From positions 7,386,243-7,450,242 of the forward strand of contig NC_049907.1 in NCBI RefSeq assembly GCF_001411555.2: DNA of 64,000 nucleotides. The letters are read 5' to 3'. Under the pieces are notes generated by a model, which saw only the letters and a list, made by a program, of their open reading frames with translations, was not told the DNA's origin and ran no database searches. The translations under genes were made by a program, and so were the position numbers. Positions 1 through 14,900 of this stretch are shown here, in pieces (the stretch's first letter is position 1; each line of letters begins with the position of its first letter). This DNA comes from Juglans regia (taxonomy: Eukaryota; Streptophyta; Magnoliopsida; Fagales; Juglandaceae).

Positions 1-1138
1 ACCTTGATAAGTGCTTGCCATTGTCTTTGATGGCTCTAATGCCCATCCAATTCCCTAGGAATAAGATCTCTGTCTATCCAAAGGTGCAGGTCCAGTCCCT
101 ACACAAAAATAGAATACCCGAAAGCGGACATGAGAGGAGAGGCAAAGCCACTAGATGTATCTTTGTTTTGATATTTAGGACACTAAGTCAATTTATAATC
201 TTTAACACCAGCTTTGAATTCAATACTTTTAGTCTCAAATGGTGGTGGCAATCCTCCCAATGAACTCAAGTTTTGTAGTATGCATAGGATCAATTATAAC
301 AAGTCACACACTCAAATACAAAACAAAGAAATGGCCACCCCCTTGTTCTAGAGGCTATTCTACAAGGGATGGGATTGTTACTGCAACCTTTTCTTCCAAT
401 GTATGTGGATAAAAAAAAATTGAGAAAATCATTTTATTTAGATCTATAAAGTCAACAAAAGCTAATGAAGCAGTTGAGAGGTTGAAGACTAGATTGGTGG
501 CAAGAGATAGACACGAGCCTAGAGTCGAAATTGAAGAATGGACCACTCGATAAAAGAAAATTGAGTTGAAGCATGGTTAAGTAGGTAAGTGAAGTCTCTC
601 TCCCTCACTCTGTGGTCACATCATGATGTTACCTATAAATATCAGATTAGTAAGTCCATAGTTCATCATACATTTTATTTTAGGTTTGCCTCCTCTCTCA
701 CCATTTCCCAAGATTTTAAAAAAAAAAGTAATTTCTTAAAAACCACAAATTCAGAAAATAAAACATGAATACTTATAAAAAGAATTAAAAAATTATGATG
801 AATGTACAAACCTGGAAAAGTAAATGTTTTTTTTTTTGAAAAAAAAAATTGACTCAAGTTGGTTGAATTTTATAGTGAGATATTTTGTCTTTCTCAAGGG
901 AAAGGAGAGCAGATTTAATTGTTTGGAAAGATGATAGTCAAAGATTGATATCCATGGTAAGAAAGAAACATGAATAATATGAGCAATTATGATCTCTTAT
1001 TAGTTATTACCAAAGCATTGATCCCAAAAAACTAAAAACAGGTTCCATTTTTTATATTAAAATTAACAGTAAAATTGTCCACAGTCACCCCACCCTCTAC
1101 AGACCTTTAAATAATAATAAGGTGAAATCCAGAAGCGT
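1..1138. other. Intergenic, no supported gene
   Basis: No credible coding gene is visible here. Short open frames occur on both strands, but none shows a recognisable domain or continues across plausible splice sites. A plus-strand stretch around 440-545 weakly recalls the copia reverse-transcriptase region (ERLKTRLVAR followed by a charged tail), too little to call. The rest is AT-rich with homopolymer runs. Confidence 0.5.
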
Positions 1139-1475
1139 CATGCTACAGCTCGAACTCCCGCTTAAGTGTAGTATTATTTTATGTGTTTTTTTAAGTTATT
1201 TTTTATATTAAATTTTTAATATTTTTTAATATTTTAAAAAAATAAAATATCATTAAAAATATCATTAAAAAAATACTTCCTTAACTACAAAATAAAATAA
1301 AAAATTATAAAAAATATTTTTTTATAATTTTTTATTTTACTTCGTAATTAAGAATAATATTATATTTTTTTTATTTTTTTAAAATATTTAAAATTATTAA
1401 AAAAATTTATATAAAAAACACATAAAAAAAACACTTATTAGATCCCACCGGTACCCCCAATGGGAGATCTAGCAT
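1139..1475. repeat. AT-rich fold-back element (MITE-like)
   Basis: The two halves are imperfect inverted copies. The left side begins ATGCTACAGCTC and runs into an A/T-rich arm with TATGTGTTTTTTT. The right side ends in the reverse complement, with CACATAAAAAAAACACTT followed by GGGAGATCTAGCAT. The arms meet near 1300-1320, so the transcript could fold into one long hairpin. There is no coding potential. I could not settle a target-site duplication, so the superfamily is open. Ends are approximate. Confidence 0.55.
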
Positions 1476-2975
1476 TTTCGAAACTGTAAAGAATGCTTTA
1501 TAATACTGACCGTGAAGAACTTTATTTATTTTTTATTAAATCAAGTCATGCATCAAGATAAGATTGGCTGTATACATCCAATACACCATCACTCAGCAGC
1601 ATATGCATCATCCATGAAATATGTCAATCCACAGATTTTAATTTTAATTGGAACTAAGCCTATTCTGAGAAGCATATCACTGCAGAGAGTTCAAGGACAT
1701 GATTTTTTTTTTTTTTTTTTAAGGCAAGATAGTTCAAGGACATGATTAATTATACCAAACCCAACACCAAGGGGAAATTATTTTTTAAATTAACAAATTT
1801 TTTTTTTTTACAAATGATTTTTAAATAACAAATAATAATACTTATAATAGCTGTATTTAAATAACAAATAGTAGTAACAAATTTAAAGCACCGCTTATAG
1901 GAGGGCCAACAAATCTTAAAAAGTCCAGAAAAATAGCAGAGACGAGACAGCATTATTAAGTAAACATGAAGAACTGAAGAAATGAAAAGTTCCAAAACCG
2001 GGTGTTTCAGAAATTACAGCAATAAATGTCCAGAAAAGTTACACAGCAGCCATGCATGCACATTCATGGCGTCTGCCATTCTGTCAGACACGTCCACAGA
2101 TTGGCATTTTACTTATTTAAATACTCAGACAACTCAAAATCGTATTAAACAAGAGTATATGAAGAATTTGAAGACTTTCCACATTGAAAAGCACAGATAT
2201 TAACAAACTTGGGTGAATTATTCTCCACCCACTTTTTTTTTTTTTTTTTTAAAGTAATATTCACATACTTTTTTACAATAACATTCCAAACTTGCCTTCA
2301 TTTTAAGTGCAGAAAATACATTACTCAATATAATCATCGTGAAGACAAAAGGGATTTTGGAAAAGAGAACAAATTGGAATATGCATAGAAGAAAAGTTGG
2401 GCAATCTTTTTAAAGGGAGAGAATATGTTAACATGCACATGTGCGCGCAAACAAAAATCTGTGCATAAGTTTTCATGGTGAATGTCCATGTGTACATATA
2501 CACGAGTATATGTTAATAGACATAATAAAGTGTTGCTTTGCAAGAGTATGTGCCTACATATGTTTGAGAGAGAGAGAGAGAGAGATGCAACTAAAATTTG
2601 ATGAGCGTGGAACAGCTCCGGATCATTCTTGAGATATTTTACTCGGATCAATTGGTAAAGTGAAACAATATCTCTATATATACAAGAAGCACCCAAACTG
2701 CACCTGAAGTGCAGTCTGGATGGGGGTGATTAAAGGGTTAGTAGTCAGGCACGCCCAAGACTCAATCAGAAAGGGCTACCTGAGAACATTCTTCAAACTT
2801 CTGTCACAAGGACCCCACAACCCCAAAAAAATATCCCCCTCACCAGTTTCCTTCATCATCAAAGCAAGAAAGGCAACAGTAAACTCGATGCCTATTATGC
2901 ATATTTAGAACCTTAAATTACCTGCTGAGGGATCAATATACTCCAAGATCAAATCAAGAATGAAGTTAACTTATA
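1476..2975. other. Intergenic DNA and probable MED12 3' UTR
   Basis: No protein gene is visible. Because MED12 runs on the minus strand and stops at 2976, the higher-coordinate part of this stretch (perhaps 2640-2975) should be its 3' untranslated region; the polyadenylation site cannot be fixed from sequence alone. The stretch also has poly-T runs near 1700, 1800 and 2230 and a short (GA)n at about 2570-2585. Confidence 0.5.
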
Positions 2976-5900
2976 TCAGCTATCCTCATCCATGGCACCA
3001 GTATAGGTGAGGTCTGTCCGCCTCACCCTTACAGCACCCTTAAGCCAGCTGGATGCTCGAAGATTAGCTTGGTCACCGCTGCCTATCACAGCCGTGTTAC
3101 TCGAAGATGGCCCAGATCCTGCACCATCTTCCAAGAGAGTCCATGGATCAATTTCCATGTCGTGATCCAGCTGCAAGGGCATTGACTTGAACTTCCCTGA
3201 CGTATTAGCTGCAGTTCGTGCCAAAGGAGCTGGAATCCTTTGGGGTGGACAAGAATGAACCCCAGTAGTGGAGATGCTGGGTTGAAGCAAAGCAAGGGCA
3301 GCACCTGGAACAGATGGTGGCTGGCAAGAGACGGACCAATGGACAGAAGGAAGAAGAATTGGCATTGCAGTTTGAATTCGCAACCGAATTGTTTCAGGCA
3401 GTGGCATCCGATTTAAGTCATTCTGCATCAGTTGATAACATGTTAAGACACAGAAAAAACCATTTATCCATTTGACAACTTGTTCAATTTTTTCCTGACA
3501 AGTGACAACGTGTAACATTTTAATAGATGATGGAGTGGCAAAAAAAGCCTGAGAGACTAAGTGCAAGAAATTTGAAGATTAGGAAACAAATAGGGAGAAA
3601 AACAAAGGAGGGAAAGAAAGAAGATAACTTCCACATATACCCACTATTTCTAGCTCAACCTCCCCATCATGCATTAAGGACTATTTCCTTTCAAGTAACA
3701 AACAGATATTACCAATAACTGCAACATATGATACACATTATGCATTTTACAACGTGAGATTACTGTGGTGGGTTTTGGACCTCCAATGCATAAAGAAATA
3801 TAACCGTGGGGTAATTTACGTATGACTTCAAGTCAATTTATGCACATAACACATCTATTTATTTAATTTTTAAAGTATCCATGTAACAGATTTATTAATG
3901 CATTTTGGCCTTTCTTACATTTTTTCATTATTATCCTGGCGGGCGTAATAAGTTTAAGCTAGTTGATTAGCAGGAGGCTGGATTTCAAACCCATGCCCCA
4001 CCAGTGCCACTTTTAAAACGGTAAGGATTTATATACTTATGAAAACACATTAAAATTGACAGGCAAGCTGACAAAGATCAAACCTGCAGAGTCTCTGCTA
4101 CCTCGCGATCAAGTCCAGGAGATTCCTTTGTAATTTCACTGCTTGACTTGGAGGTAGGCTTTGACCTCAGCCAACTCGGCTGAAAACTACTCAACAACCC
4201 ATGCAAAACTAACAATAACCGATCAAAGAGACTTTCACCAGAAAAATCTACAGAGGCAGCCGAAGAGGCTTCTACAGGAGACTCCAACTCTCTCTTGGAA
4301 AAATAATTCTGCGTGGGATAAAATGAAAGGTCTGCATCTTCATACACAACTCGATTTCCAAGGAGACGAAGTATTATCGAGGCAAGTGTGTGCCTCATAC
4401 TCCGGCCCGATGGTTCCCTGAAAATTCCAATATATGAAACTTAGACAATATTGTATATCAGCTATTTCATTCTCTTAAGATATTAATGAGTTCTATGCAC
4501 AATCATTAGCAAACTTCCAAAACCGATTTGATTGTACAGCAAAAGCATTTCAGTAAGCATACTCTATACTGCTACAAAAAATGTAGTGTATTTCCAAAAA
4601 GCCTATTCCATTCTTTGAGTGTTAGAAATAACATTGAGCATGTGGCATTTGTTTGAGATCATTTACAAAAGATCGAGAGAAGAATTGTTTAAAACACAAT
4701 ATCACCTAAATCTGTTACACCAGAAAATATCACATTTGGCAATCAATACATACAAAATCTCAATTGTTACCATTTATAAAAAGTCCCAGAACAGAAATGA
4801 GGGGACACAAAACTACTCTTGAATGGTAAAGCATTACAATCAATCTGCCAAATGAAGCTCATGGAATCACAAAATGAATGAGTATAAACACAAAGAAGGT
4901 TTAACATGGAAGGAAGAATATAATCTTTTCAAAGCAATATAAGGATAACAAGAAAAAAGACTATTTAGTTAACATTAAAAAAGGAGTATTGGCTAGATTT
5001 GAGATCTAATTCTTACCAAGACAAAAAGAGGAAAAGCAAAAAAGTAACAAGTGACTCACCAAATACAATAATTACAACACAATAATTTTTTTTTATCAGT
5101 AAACAAATTTATATTGATCACCGATAAAAAAAAAAAAAAATTAGTGTTGTAATTAAATGAAAATTAAAAAATGAAAATTAAGAAGCAATCAAATGAAAAT
5201 TAAGAAGTCCTTGTATGATTACCCATCTCCACAAATGATGGGAAGAAATCTCAGGAGTAACTGCAAGCGCAATGACATAGAAGCTCGCAAAGCTGCAGGG
5301 GATGGCGGAGCAGAATCCATTGTGCCTGCAGGACGTCTAGCTAAGCCAGGACTACCACCTCTCATAACCTTGCGATTATTTCCTTTGTTTGCTGGTCCTT
5401 CAATTCCAGAAGGTATTAATCCTGCCTGCTTGCTGGCCCCACGAGTTACTGCATTTATTTGTTGCTCAATACCATTAAACTGCTTGATCAGATCACTTGC
5501 AAAGGTATTTCGCGATTCATCAGAGCTTTGATCTATGCAAGGAAGAAGTAATTCAATGAGAGCCTGCTCCGTAACATGCTGCAGGTTGACATTGGAACCT
5601 TCAGTGTCCAATATTTGAGTAGACCCTTTTCCATACCTTTTCAAGTCTATTCCCTCTTCAACAACTTCTCCTTCCTCAAGAGAGGAGACTTCAAACTTCT
5701 TGTCTCCCCTCTTTGGTGATGGATGAGATCCAGAATTAAACCAGCCCCAAGGCTTCCAAAACTGGGGCTTTGTTGATAGACCTTTACTCTCAGCAATACT
5801 AATAAGCCTCTGTCTGATTGTCTTCCGACCAAAAAGAACATCCTGGCCTCCCAGGAACCATTTAGCCTGTAGCAGCATTGAATCTTCCAGTGACTGTCCA

Positions 5901-8900
5901 AAAAGATGAAACACCTCCGAGAAAAGGGGTGCTGCATCAGGTCTGACCAGTAACCTTGTAAGGATGACGACAATAAAGTTGTTCTCATTCTCAGAAGCAG
6001 CAGCTTTTTCAGGAGTAGGAGAGGAGGACCGTAAAGCATCCACTAAGGACATATCATGGTTTTCGATTTTTTCAATGAGGGATTGTTCATTCAAAAGAAG
6101 CCTGAGCTCCACCCATTGCCAATGAAATTTTGCAGGTTGCAGGGTATCCAAGACATGTACAAGCTTATCTAGAAGTTTTGTTTCACTCTCCAAATATTGA
6201 ACTCTAGATTCACCATGTCCGGAAATCCGATTCCCATCTTCTAGTGCAGATAGTGATTGAGGCATTTTACAGTCAATGATGGCATTTAGAAAAATCCTGG
6301 CTCTGAGAGGAAGAAAGGCTGTGGATTTTAAATGGTTATCTGAAACAGTCAACTCTAGCATGGCAGCAAATTCAGCATCACTACCATCTGCAGCTACAAG
6401 ATCATAGAAACCCCGACTATCTCTCAAGCATACATCTCGAAAAGGCAAGTGTTTTATAGCATCAACCATTGCCATTGTTAAAGATTGATATAATTGGTTG
6501 ATGTCTTCGCGAGTTGCCAGGTTTGTGTTCACGATGAATGGCCGCCACATAAGGTAGGCAAATATTGAATAGGCAGGTGGAAAGACTAAGCTAAGAGGCA
6601 GCATTCGCTGCATCCTTGAAAGTGCCACTATGTATGGTTTACCCAAGAGTTCCACAATCAGTCCATCACAGACAGTTCTACAATTTCCCACCAGCAGTCT
6701 AAACCAATGCACATAAACTTCAACCGAGTTATCCACCCTCGGAGCCCCAATTGAACGGGCATTACCATTTGAATTGGATCTTGTATTCCTCACAAATTGA
6801 ATTACATCCAATCCTTCCTTCAAGCGGAAGACAGTTACAATTCTCTCCAGGCTAGTAGCCCCATGAATAACTGCCCCAATCACAAGGGCAGACACAGCAG
6901 CTGCAATTTTTGTTGATCTGCTGAACACTAGTTTTGTAGAACTGCTCAAACTTTCATTTGACATGTTTGCATTGGATTCATGAGCTTCAGGAGACAACTG
7001 AAACTGAGTGCGAGATGCCTTTACAGGAGAAAAAACTCCAGCCAGGGCAGAAGAAGCTTCTGTTGCAAGAGCTATCTCAAATACACGGCTTTGGCGCTCT
7101 CCAAGAGCTTCCTTAAGCAGGCATAGGCAAGTTATATGGATACGCAAAATGTGTCTAGAAAAATTCAATGAACCTGCAGCAGATGAAATGTTTATATTAT
7201 TATATCCTGGAAAATCAGGCATTTTCGCTATAGTTGGTCCAATATTACTAACGATTGCAGAAACAGCAGAAGACACTAATGAGGGGTCCCCTTCTTGAGC
7301 GGCACCACCAGTCTGCCTAAAGCAGTCCATTATTCCTGTAATTATTAGCTGAGCGACCTGATATCCATCGTCCCATTTGTCAAAAACAGGACCTTTCGGT
7401 GGACCAGCAGCAAAAAGCTTTCTCTCTTTACCAAGGAAATAGTTACAAGTATCATCAATATGTCGTTGCACTATATCTCTCATGTTCATACCCACTCTTG
7501 ATGACCGACCACCACCTATCTTTTGACGGAAAAATTCATCAAGATCCTCAACTCCTGCAGGAACTCCAAGTGGAAACCCCAACTCTCCATCTACTGAGCG
7601 TCCAGATTCAAGTTCAGAAAGAAGTCTCTTATCACATGTAGCCTTGAAACTCTTCTCCCATTCAATGACACTACCCACATTGCCATATTTCTTCAAAAGA
7701 TATCGAGCATAAACTAGGGCAGTTGAACCAGAAACTCTTCCAATTGAGGCCATAACTGCTGCAGCACGATGCATTGTGGCCGACAAAGCTTGAGGAATAA
7801 GATCTATCGCAACAAGTATGTTCTCATACCTGAACCAAATTAGTCATTAGGCACATAAGACAATCTAGGTTTTATTGCATCAACACAGTACCAAGATACA
7901 TAAACATCCTAAAAAAATGTAACCTCCCATGTCTTCCTAATACTCATAGTAGCAAGATTTCAAAGATCGTATCAAGGAAATGCAGGTATCAAAGAAATTA
8001 AATCCAAAAACAAAAGGTCATCAATATAACAAATAAATGCTCAACAAGCTGCATATTTAAATCAAATAGAGCTCAAACCAAATAGCAAGGCAACAACAAT
8101 ATGCAGATAACCAGACGCACAGATAGAAGAAAGGACAGAAGCAGAAGCAGCAGAGGGAAAAAGATTCAACGCCAGAAATAACAAAACTTTCTTGATTTAG
8201 CTAAAAAGTTGAGAGTCCACCTTCGAAGGGATGACAAAAGAAATGCCTCCCCTACTTCACAAACTTGGTTGTCCACATTCCTTGGCAGCATCAAAACATT
8301 TCTCCCAGCATGGATTGTAAAATTTGAGCTACTGAGAACCTTTGGAAACAACCAAAGGAGAAATTTGACCGCTGGAACTAAATCATTTGTTAGATCCATC
8401 AAATACAGTATAGCAGACAGTTCATCCTCTCCAAACTTCCACTGTATAGAGCTCCGATCATCAACAGGAGTGAAAGGCCTACCAAACTGGCCAACCTTGA
8501 CCACAGTCTTTTCTGTCTCTTCAATAAGCTGCCTAACAACAGTCATCAACCAAACTGTAAGTGTCCTCTTTTCTCCAAAATGCAGCTTCTTTAAAGCCTT
8601 TCCAATGTTAACAATGTCTCCGCAATGGGTTGTTTTGATCCCATCAGCTGACTTAGGAGTCTCTCCTTCCATTCCAGATTTATGGTGAGGACAGCTTATC
8701 CTACCATCACATACGTGACTTGTAGATGCTCCCTGGCTACCCTCAATTCTAGAATATGCTAACTGAGAAAGACTTTGAGTTTTGCGCACAGTCTTCTGCC
8801 GACTCCTGGGGACTTGCTTGGTTGACTTAAGTGGAGCTTCAACTTTGAAGGACTCCAAAGATTTAGGCCCCTTCCTCACCCACCATGTATCTTCATCGTC

Positions 8901-11900
8901 TGATGGAATAGGTGAATGTACTTGAAGGTATGGGCTCCTTTCCTCACTTAATTTTTGTCTCTTTGCCCTTCTACATTCTTCACACCCAGGTGTACCTTCC
9001 AACAGATCCATCTTGTTGATGATTGACCCAAAATCCCTCTTGACACTCCCTTGAGATTCATCAAGTCCTATATCCATGGATAAAGATGAATTGTTTGGAA
9101 AATGCAGCAGTACTGAGATGGCCATCTTCAGCTCCTCAACATCAAAATCATTTTTAACATTTTTAGCAGGTAATACATTAGATGATGATTGAGAAGCTTT
9201 CCAGTGTTCAATGGGAGCTAAGGAAACACCATCCTTCCCATGGATGGGCTTCTGAGCTGATATATTTGCAGTTTTTGAGTTTTTCCGTTGATCGCAAGAC
9301 AATCCACGAAGTACAAGGCGGCGTTCATTTGAGTAAATATGCATGGCCTCCAAAAGTTTTGGCCTTTCAGCAATCCTTGCTTCTTCCAAAGCATCACACA
9401 TAAAGAGCCCAGGTAACTGCTTCAATATTCGATAATGTCTCTTCCGTCTGTCAAGGTCAACCACAGGTCCATTCATTTCCAATATTCCACTTACTATCAG
9501 CTGTCTCACATATGCCTGGGGGTAAAATATGCCAGCACGTACGAGTTCCACAAAGAGTAGATGAAGGCGTTTGCAACCTTCTCCATTGCGTACTTCATGC
9601 TGATCAATCCAGCAGACTATGATATCATGTAAGGGACCAGGGCTGTCAAATATATCCGACTTCACACAACTTCGATCCACACTTCTCAAATTGTTATTAA
9701 TTTCAAATACATTTCCCACAGATGTCCTGCCAGAGTTTTGCTGAGAGGAACCTCTTCCAACGCCACTAATTCCAAGGGCGTTCCCACTCTTGCCTCGAGA
9801 TGAACTTTGCAAATCTTTTACCTTCAGCTTTAAAATTCGAATTGCAATATATACTTCACAAAAATCTTTTCTGCCTGAAAACTTAAGGTTATCAGGTGGG
9901 ACAGTCCGAAAATCCCTGTAATCACATGTTGCCCATTCACAAAGGAAAAACACAGAACAAACAAATGATAAAGTCACAGTCCCAATCCACTTCAACGATG
10001 ACCTTAGGCATCGGCTTACTTCTGCAATCCAACCTTCAGCAATAGCACCATCACAATGATCTTCAAAGAGAAATTTACAAGCTCCTCTGACATCTCCATG
10101 CACAAGAGATTTATCCAAGGACTGTACAGCTTTAGCCAGACTACGCCCTGGATAGCCAGGTCTTGCAGCTGTTGCAAGATTATTGGCACGTTTCTGAATA
10201 GAGGAAACAACATGATCAAAGGCCAAGGATTGATATTGAGCATCTATAGCTTTACTTTTGAACAATGAAGCAACTTCTGCAGAACCATTTTTTTTCTTTT
10301 CTGCATCCCCAGAAACCTTCGATATGAAATTCCCATCATTTACTGCATGGGATACTACATAGGGTGGTAAAGGAAAGCAGTCCAATGCAACAAATGTATC
10401 AGGTACAGCCAGTATTAAATACCGAAGCATCTCAACCAGCGCAGAAGTTGTATATGCCTTCCGCGAATTATCTACTAGATCTGATCCACCAGGAGAAGGT
10501 TCACGAATGAAACGAATAGCTACCCCAGCGAGACTCCGTACATATGTTTGAGATAGAACAACAGTTTCTAAAACACCATATATAATAGGCAACAGAAACT
10601 GCAAAATCTCGAGAAAATCCTTTTCCTGGAGAGCATAAAAATGTAAATTAAAACCAATGAAACATTTGCGTACTTCCAATCCTTTTAAAGAGAACATTAG
10701 AGCACTTTATCCCCAAAATAGTATTAAAAACAAAAAAACACATGGACAAAGTAAAGTACCTGCAGTTGATTCAGAACCCAATCAATGATAAGAGAAGGAA
10801 GAAGTAGCCCTTCCGCATGGTGCCATTGCAAGAGACGTGCCATGTACCACCATTTGAAATGCAGGGAAGGCTCCTCACCATCAAGAACTGCTGATGACAG
10901 ATCACTCCTATGCTGTAAAGACCCAGCATAAGGCACTTGTGTTGACCGATCTCTGCCATGTGGAATAGAATGAAAATTGTTTCTAGAGAAAAACTCATCC
11001 AAGAGATATTGCATATAATCAATGACATCTTTTGTCCAGAGTTCAGTGCGAGACAACTGAGCTTTTTCAGGAGCCCCTGAAGAGATACTTGCAGAACCAG
11101 GCCGAACCTGCAAAGTAAAACCATCATCTGCAACCTTTCAATATTAAAAATAGCAGCGAACATTTTGGAATAGCAACAGGTGGGTACCAGTGTTGAAGTG
11201 TTCAAGCATCCATACCTGATTAAGATAAGTTACTTTGATGAACCAAGTTGCTCTCAATAATGGAACATTATTCCTAATTAGAATCTCAAAGAGAGATTTT
11301 CTCCTAAATCCATGAGGAACATGATCGGCCAAAAAACGTAACCGTTTGTGTGGTTGTGATAGACCCTGCAAGAAATTTTATTTATAAATAAAATAAAATA
11401 AAATAAAAAATAAAAAAGAACAAAAGGAAGTGAAGGTCAAGGATTTATCAAGTAAAAAAACTACTATAGATTTATCTTCCATAAAAAATCTAGACACATT
11501 CAGGCATGCTCAACAGAGACAATAAAATGCTCTATCGCATGCATCACTTTCAATAAAAGATTCTAGAACAAATACCTCATCCTAAGAATATGAGGATGAG
11601 GTATAAGATTCTAGAACCAATACCTCATATTTGATTTATTTCTAGGCATCCTATAGGAATTATTTATCTTTACAAAATATCCTTATTTTATCACTTCAAA
11701 TTAGTTACAAAAGATTAAAAATTAAAGAGAATTCATAGAAAATAAAATTATATACAAACTATGGTTTTTCTTTCATTTTTGAAAAATAAAACTCTATATC
11801 TCGTTTGAAATATTTTACTTGCTTAATAGTAACAACTAAAACATGTTTGCTTTTGTTCTTCTATGAAATAAAATAATTGCCCACTTATATATATATATTA

Positions 11901-14900
11901 ACAATGGTCCACGGACAAAAAAAATAGCATTAAAAATAATCGTAACAAGATTCAACATAAAGAAATTAATTTTCTTGTACACCATTTAATAACAGCCAAC
12001 AAATTAAAAGAAAATAATAGCATAAACAAGCATTTATTTAGAACATATGGCATCAATAAATAACAAAAAAATATACATCAAACAATCCTAAATTGTTATA
12101 TAAATATAATTTATGTAATTTAAAAAATTGTGCAGGATATTTTTTTTCCATTTAAAATAATAAAAAATAAAAAATTCCTAAGGCGATGGGAATGTGAATT
12201 CCCACCTCTACAAGAGAATCTACATTCCCATCAAAAGGGCGTTCAGAAGGAATCCAGATTCCCATGGGCATCTTGATTTCTATCACATAAATGCTTTCAA
12301 ACAAGGTTAATCCAAATGCCCCATAACAGTAAAGTTGGGAGACTGCCAGTCTAGGCTTTACAATGGCTACACAATAAATGCTTTGCAGCCATTTCACTTT
12401 CAAGAAAAGATACTGGAACAAATGCCTCATCCGAACAGCAAAGTTGGGAAACTCAACGTCTACATATGGCAACCCAATGTCTCCACAACCCATATGTAGA
12501 TCTTTTTTTTTATGACGGGGAACCACCCCACGGCAGAGCCCTTAAGACTCACATGAAACCTAAACACCCAGGGAGACTAGCACAACAACCCACCGCCATG
12601 GCCTCCCACTTAAAACGCAATTTGATCCCAAGGGGAATCAAACCTGTGACATGGGGGCTCATGCACACAAGTTCGCCCTTACCACTTGGTGTAACATTTA
12701 ACACGTCTCTAATCTATATTCTTCCTACAGAATCAAGAATTTCTTAACCAAAGCTTGACTAGATGAATGCCGCTCTACAGTTTTAATGTTTGCCAGTAAA
12801 GTGTTAGAGAGAACTAACATAGTGGAGACTATCATTCACCATAAGGCCAAAAAGTGGAAACTGCATTGCGGTCCCTTCTCTTCTCTCCCAAGACCATTTC
12901 TTTCTTTCTTTCTTTCTTTTTCGCAATCTCCAATAACCAGTTGAAACCTCATTACCCTCCAGTGTGGTTATGGGGGCAGGCTTACTTACCACTTTGTTAC
13001 TGTGGGGCTGGGCAGCAACCAAGTGAATGTGATCCCACCCTCCATCAGTCAGTGTGTGTGAGCTTCACTCCTTATAGCTCTACTAACATGACTTAAACAT
13101 GCGTAATTTTGGAACTTATCAGTCGCAATTTGCTTAGTTTGCATTACTAAGAATTACATTACAGAAGTTTTGATTTTAGTACGCAAGTATAATAAAAGCC
13201 TATTGAAGGCCTTGAAATGAGCATGAATAAATTATGTCAATAATATTGCAAGAGATTGTTACACAACTTCAAACACCTGACAAGTCCACAGGGAAACCAG
13301 TGAGGCTTCTAGGATAGTAATAGGCAACGAAGGAAAATCTAGAACACATTTTCCAATTGATGGGAAAAGGGTAAACAATCATCAAAGGAAACAAAGACCA
13401 AAATTTTATCAATTATTGAAGTGCACGCACATTGTCATTCAGTGAGAATAGAAGACATACCTCAATCCATTTCTTCCGGAAGTCTTCACCAGATGCTCTT
13501 TGTTCAGGAAAGATACCAGGTTTAGTTAATTGTGAACCAGAAAGTGGCACATCATAAACCTGACCAGCCTGCATAGTAAGAATATCATATATTGTAAAAT
13601 TTCATAATAAGATTTCAAAAGCTCAAAAACATCACTAGGCAAGATAGAGCCCACTGAAAAGAAAAGAAGAGGGGGGGCACACAACTAGGAAAAAGGGTTT
13701 AAATATATGGTTTGCTGAAAGCAAATAAAAGTTGCAAAGTCAATTCCTCACCTTTCGCTTTTGAGCACGAGATTCATTGATGGCCCTGAAACGTTTTCTA
13801 ATTGCCTGCAAGGAAAAGCCAACAGTCACAGATCATGCAGCCTTCCAATCAATTTTCCATGAGCAAGAAATCATGCATGGAGAAAGTGGGGAAAAAAAAA
13901 GCAAAACTTTGTTGCTAGTAAGAAAAGAGAGCCCGCCATCATAGCCTCATTAAGTGATTCACCTCTTTGCACTTGACAACCACAGGCTTAGTGAAAGCTT
14001 GAACCTGAGTAAAGGAAATCTCTCTAGAGTCCTACATCACGCATCAAGTAAAACAAAGTTAGATACCACCCATCAAAGGAGAATACAGAAGAATTGAGGT
14101 TCTTGACGACAATACGTTTGAAGGCAGATAAGCAAGGGCCACAAGACCAAATATTTATTTTATCAGTGGACATATTTCTTCAACACTTGGCATCTGGCCA
14201 AATTAATATGCAAAAATGCTGCTTGCTTTTCGAAATTCACAATGACACAAAATTTCTATGTATAAATTGATTTTTTTTTTTTTGTGCATAGGTTGTGCAA
14301 GGAGTGTCAGTTATTATCCATACCATCTAAATCAACAATATCTGCCTTATTGATGACGCTGTTTTTGTGTTCAACTTACATCTATGTACCAATCAACAAC
14401 CTTTCATGTACTAAGCTGGGACGAAATATTTCTCCAATAAATAATGCGAGAGAGGAGAGAAGGAACAAAAGTTCTAACGTGCCTAAAATTAGAAATATGC
14501 ACATCTAAGCTTAAGAGTATAGACGTCTAAATCAGAAATCCATAAACAACACACGACTCTAGTCTGTCTTTTTTTAGTTTGAGGTTCATCGATTCTGATT
14601 CTGTCAGTCATCCATTAGTAAACAAGTCATTTCCCCCCAATAAAACAGGTCATAGTAGTAACTGTGAATTATTGGAAGCAAAATTGAAATGTGAACAGCT
14701 AGAGAGACAAGCAACATTCGCAGTTTTCAAGACTTGACTTTCATTGCAACAAACTTAGTACCAGACAGGACAATTACAATGTAGTGATCACATATTCTTC
14801 AAGTATTTTTCATAAAATGGTGGAAACCTCGAGTAATTTCTATAAAATAATTACTTCTCAAAAACATTATAAAACAGTGGAAACAAGGAACAATATGTCA

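Noticed and set aside
440..545. Possible copia polymerase scrap on the plus strand
   Set aside because: Only about ten residues resemble the family and nothing around it fits.
2334..2696. Minus-strand frame of 120 codons below MED12
   Set aside because: It has no domain, contains an SLSLSLS run from a GA tract, and lies in the MED12 3' UTR or flank.
3900..4030. SINE-like stretch in the intron between MED12 exons 11 and 12
   Set aside because: A GGTTTGAAATCC box occurs on the minus strand, but no A box or A tail is clear.
8209..8688. Plus-strand frame of 159 codons
   Set aside because: It lies wholly opposite MED12 exon 9, which is the strongly supported coding strand.
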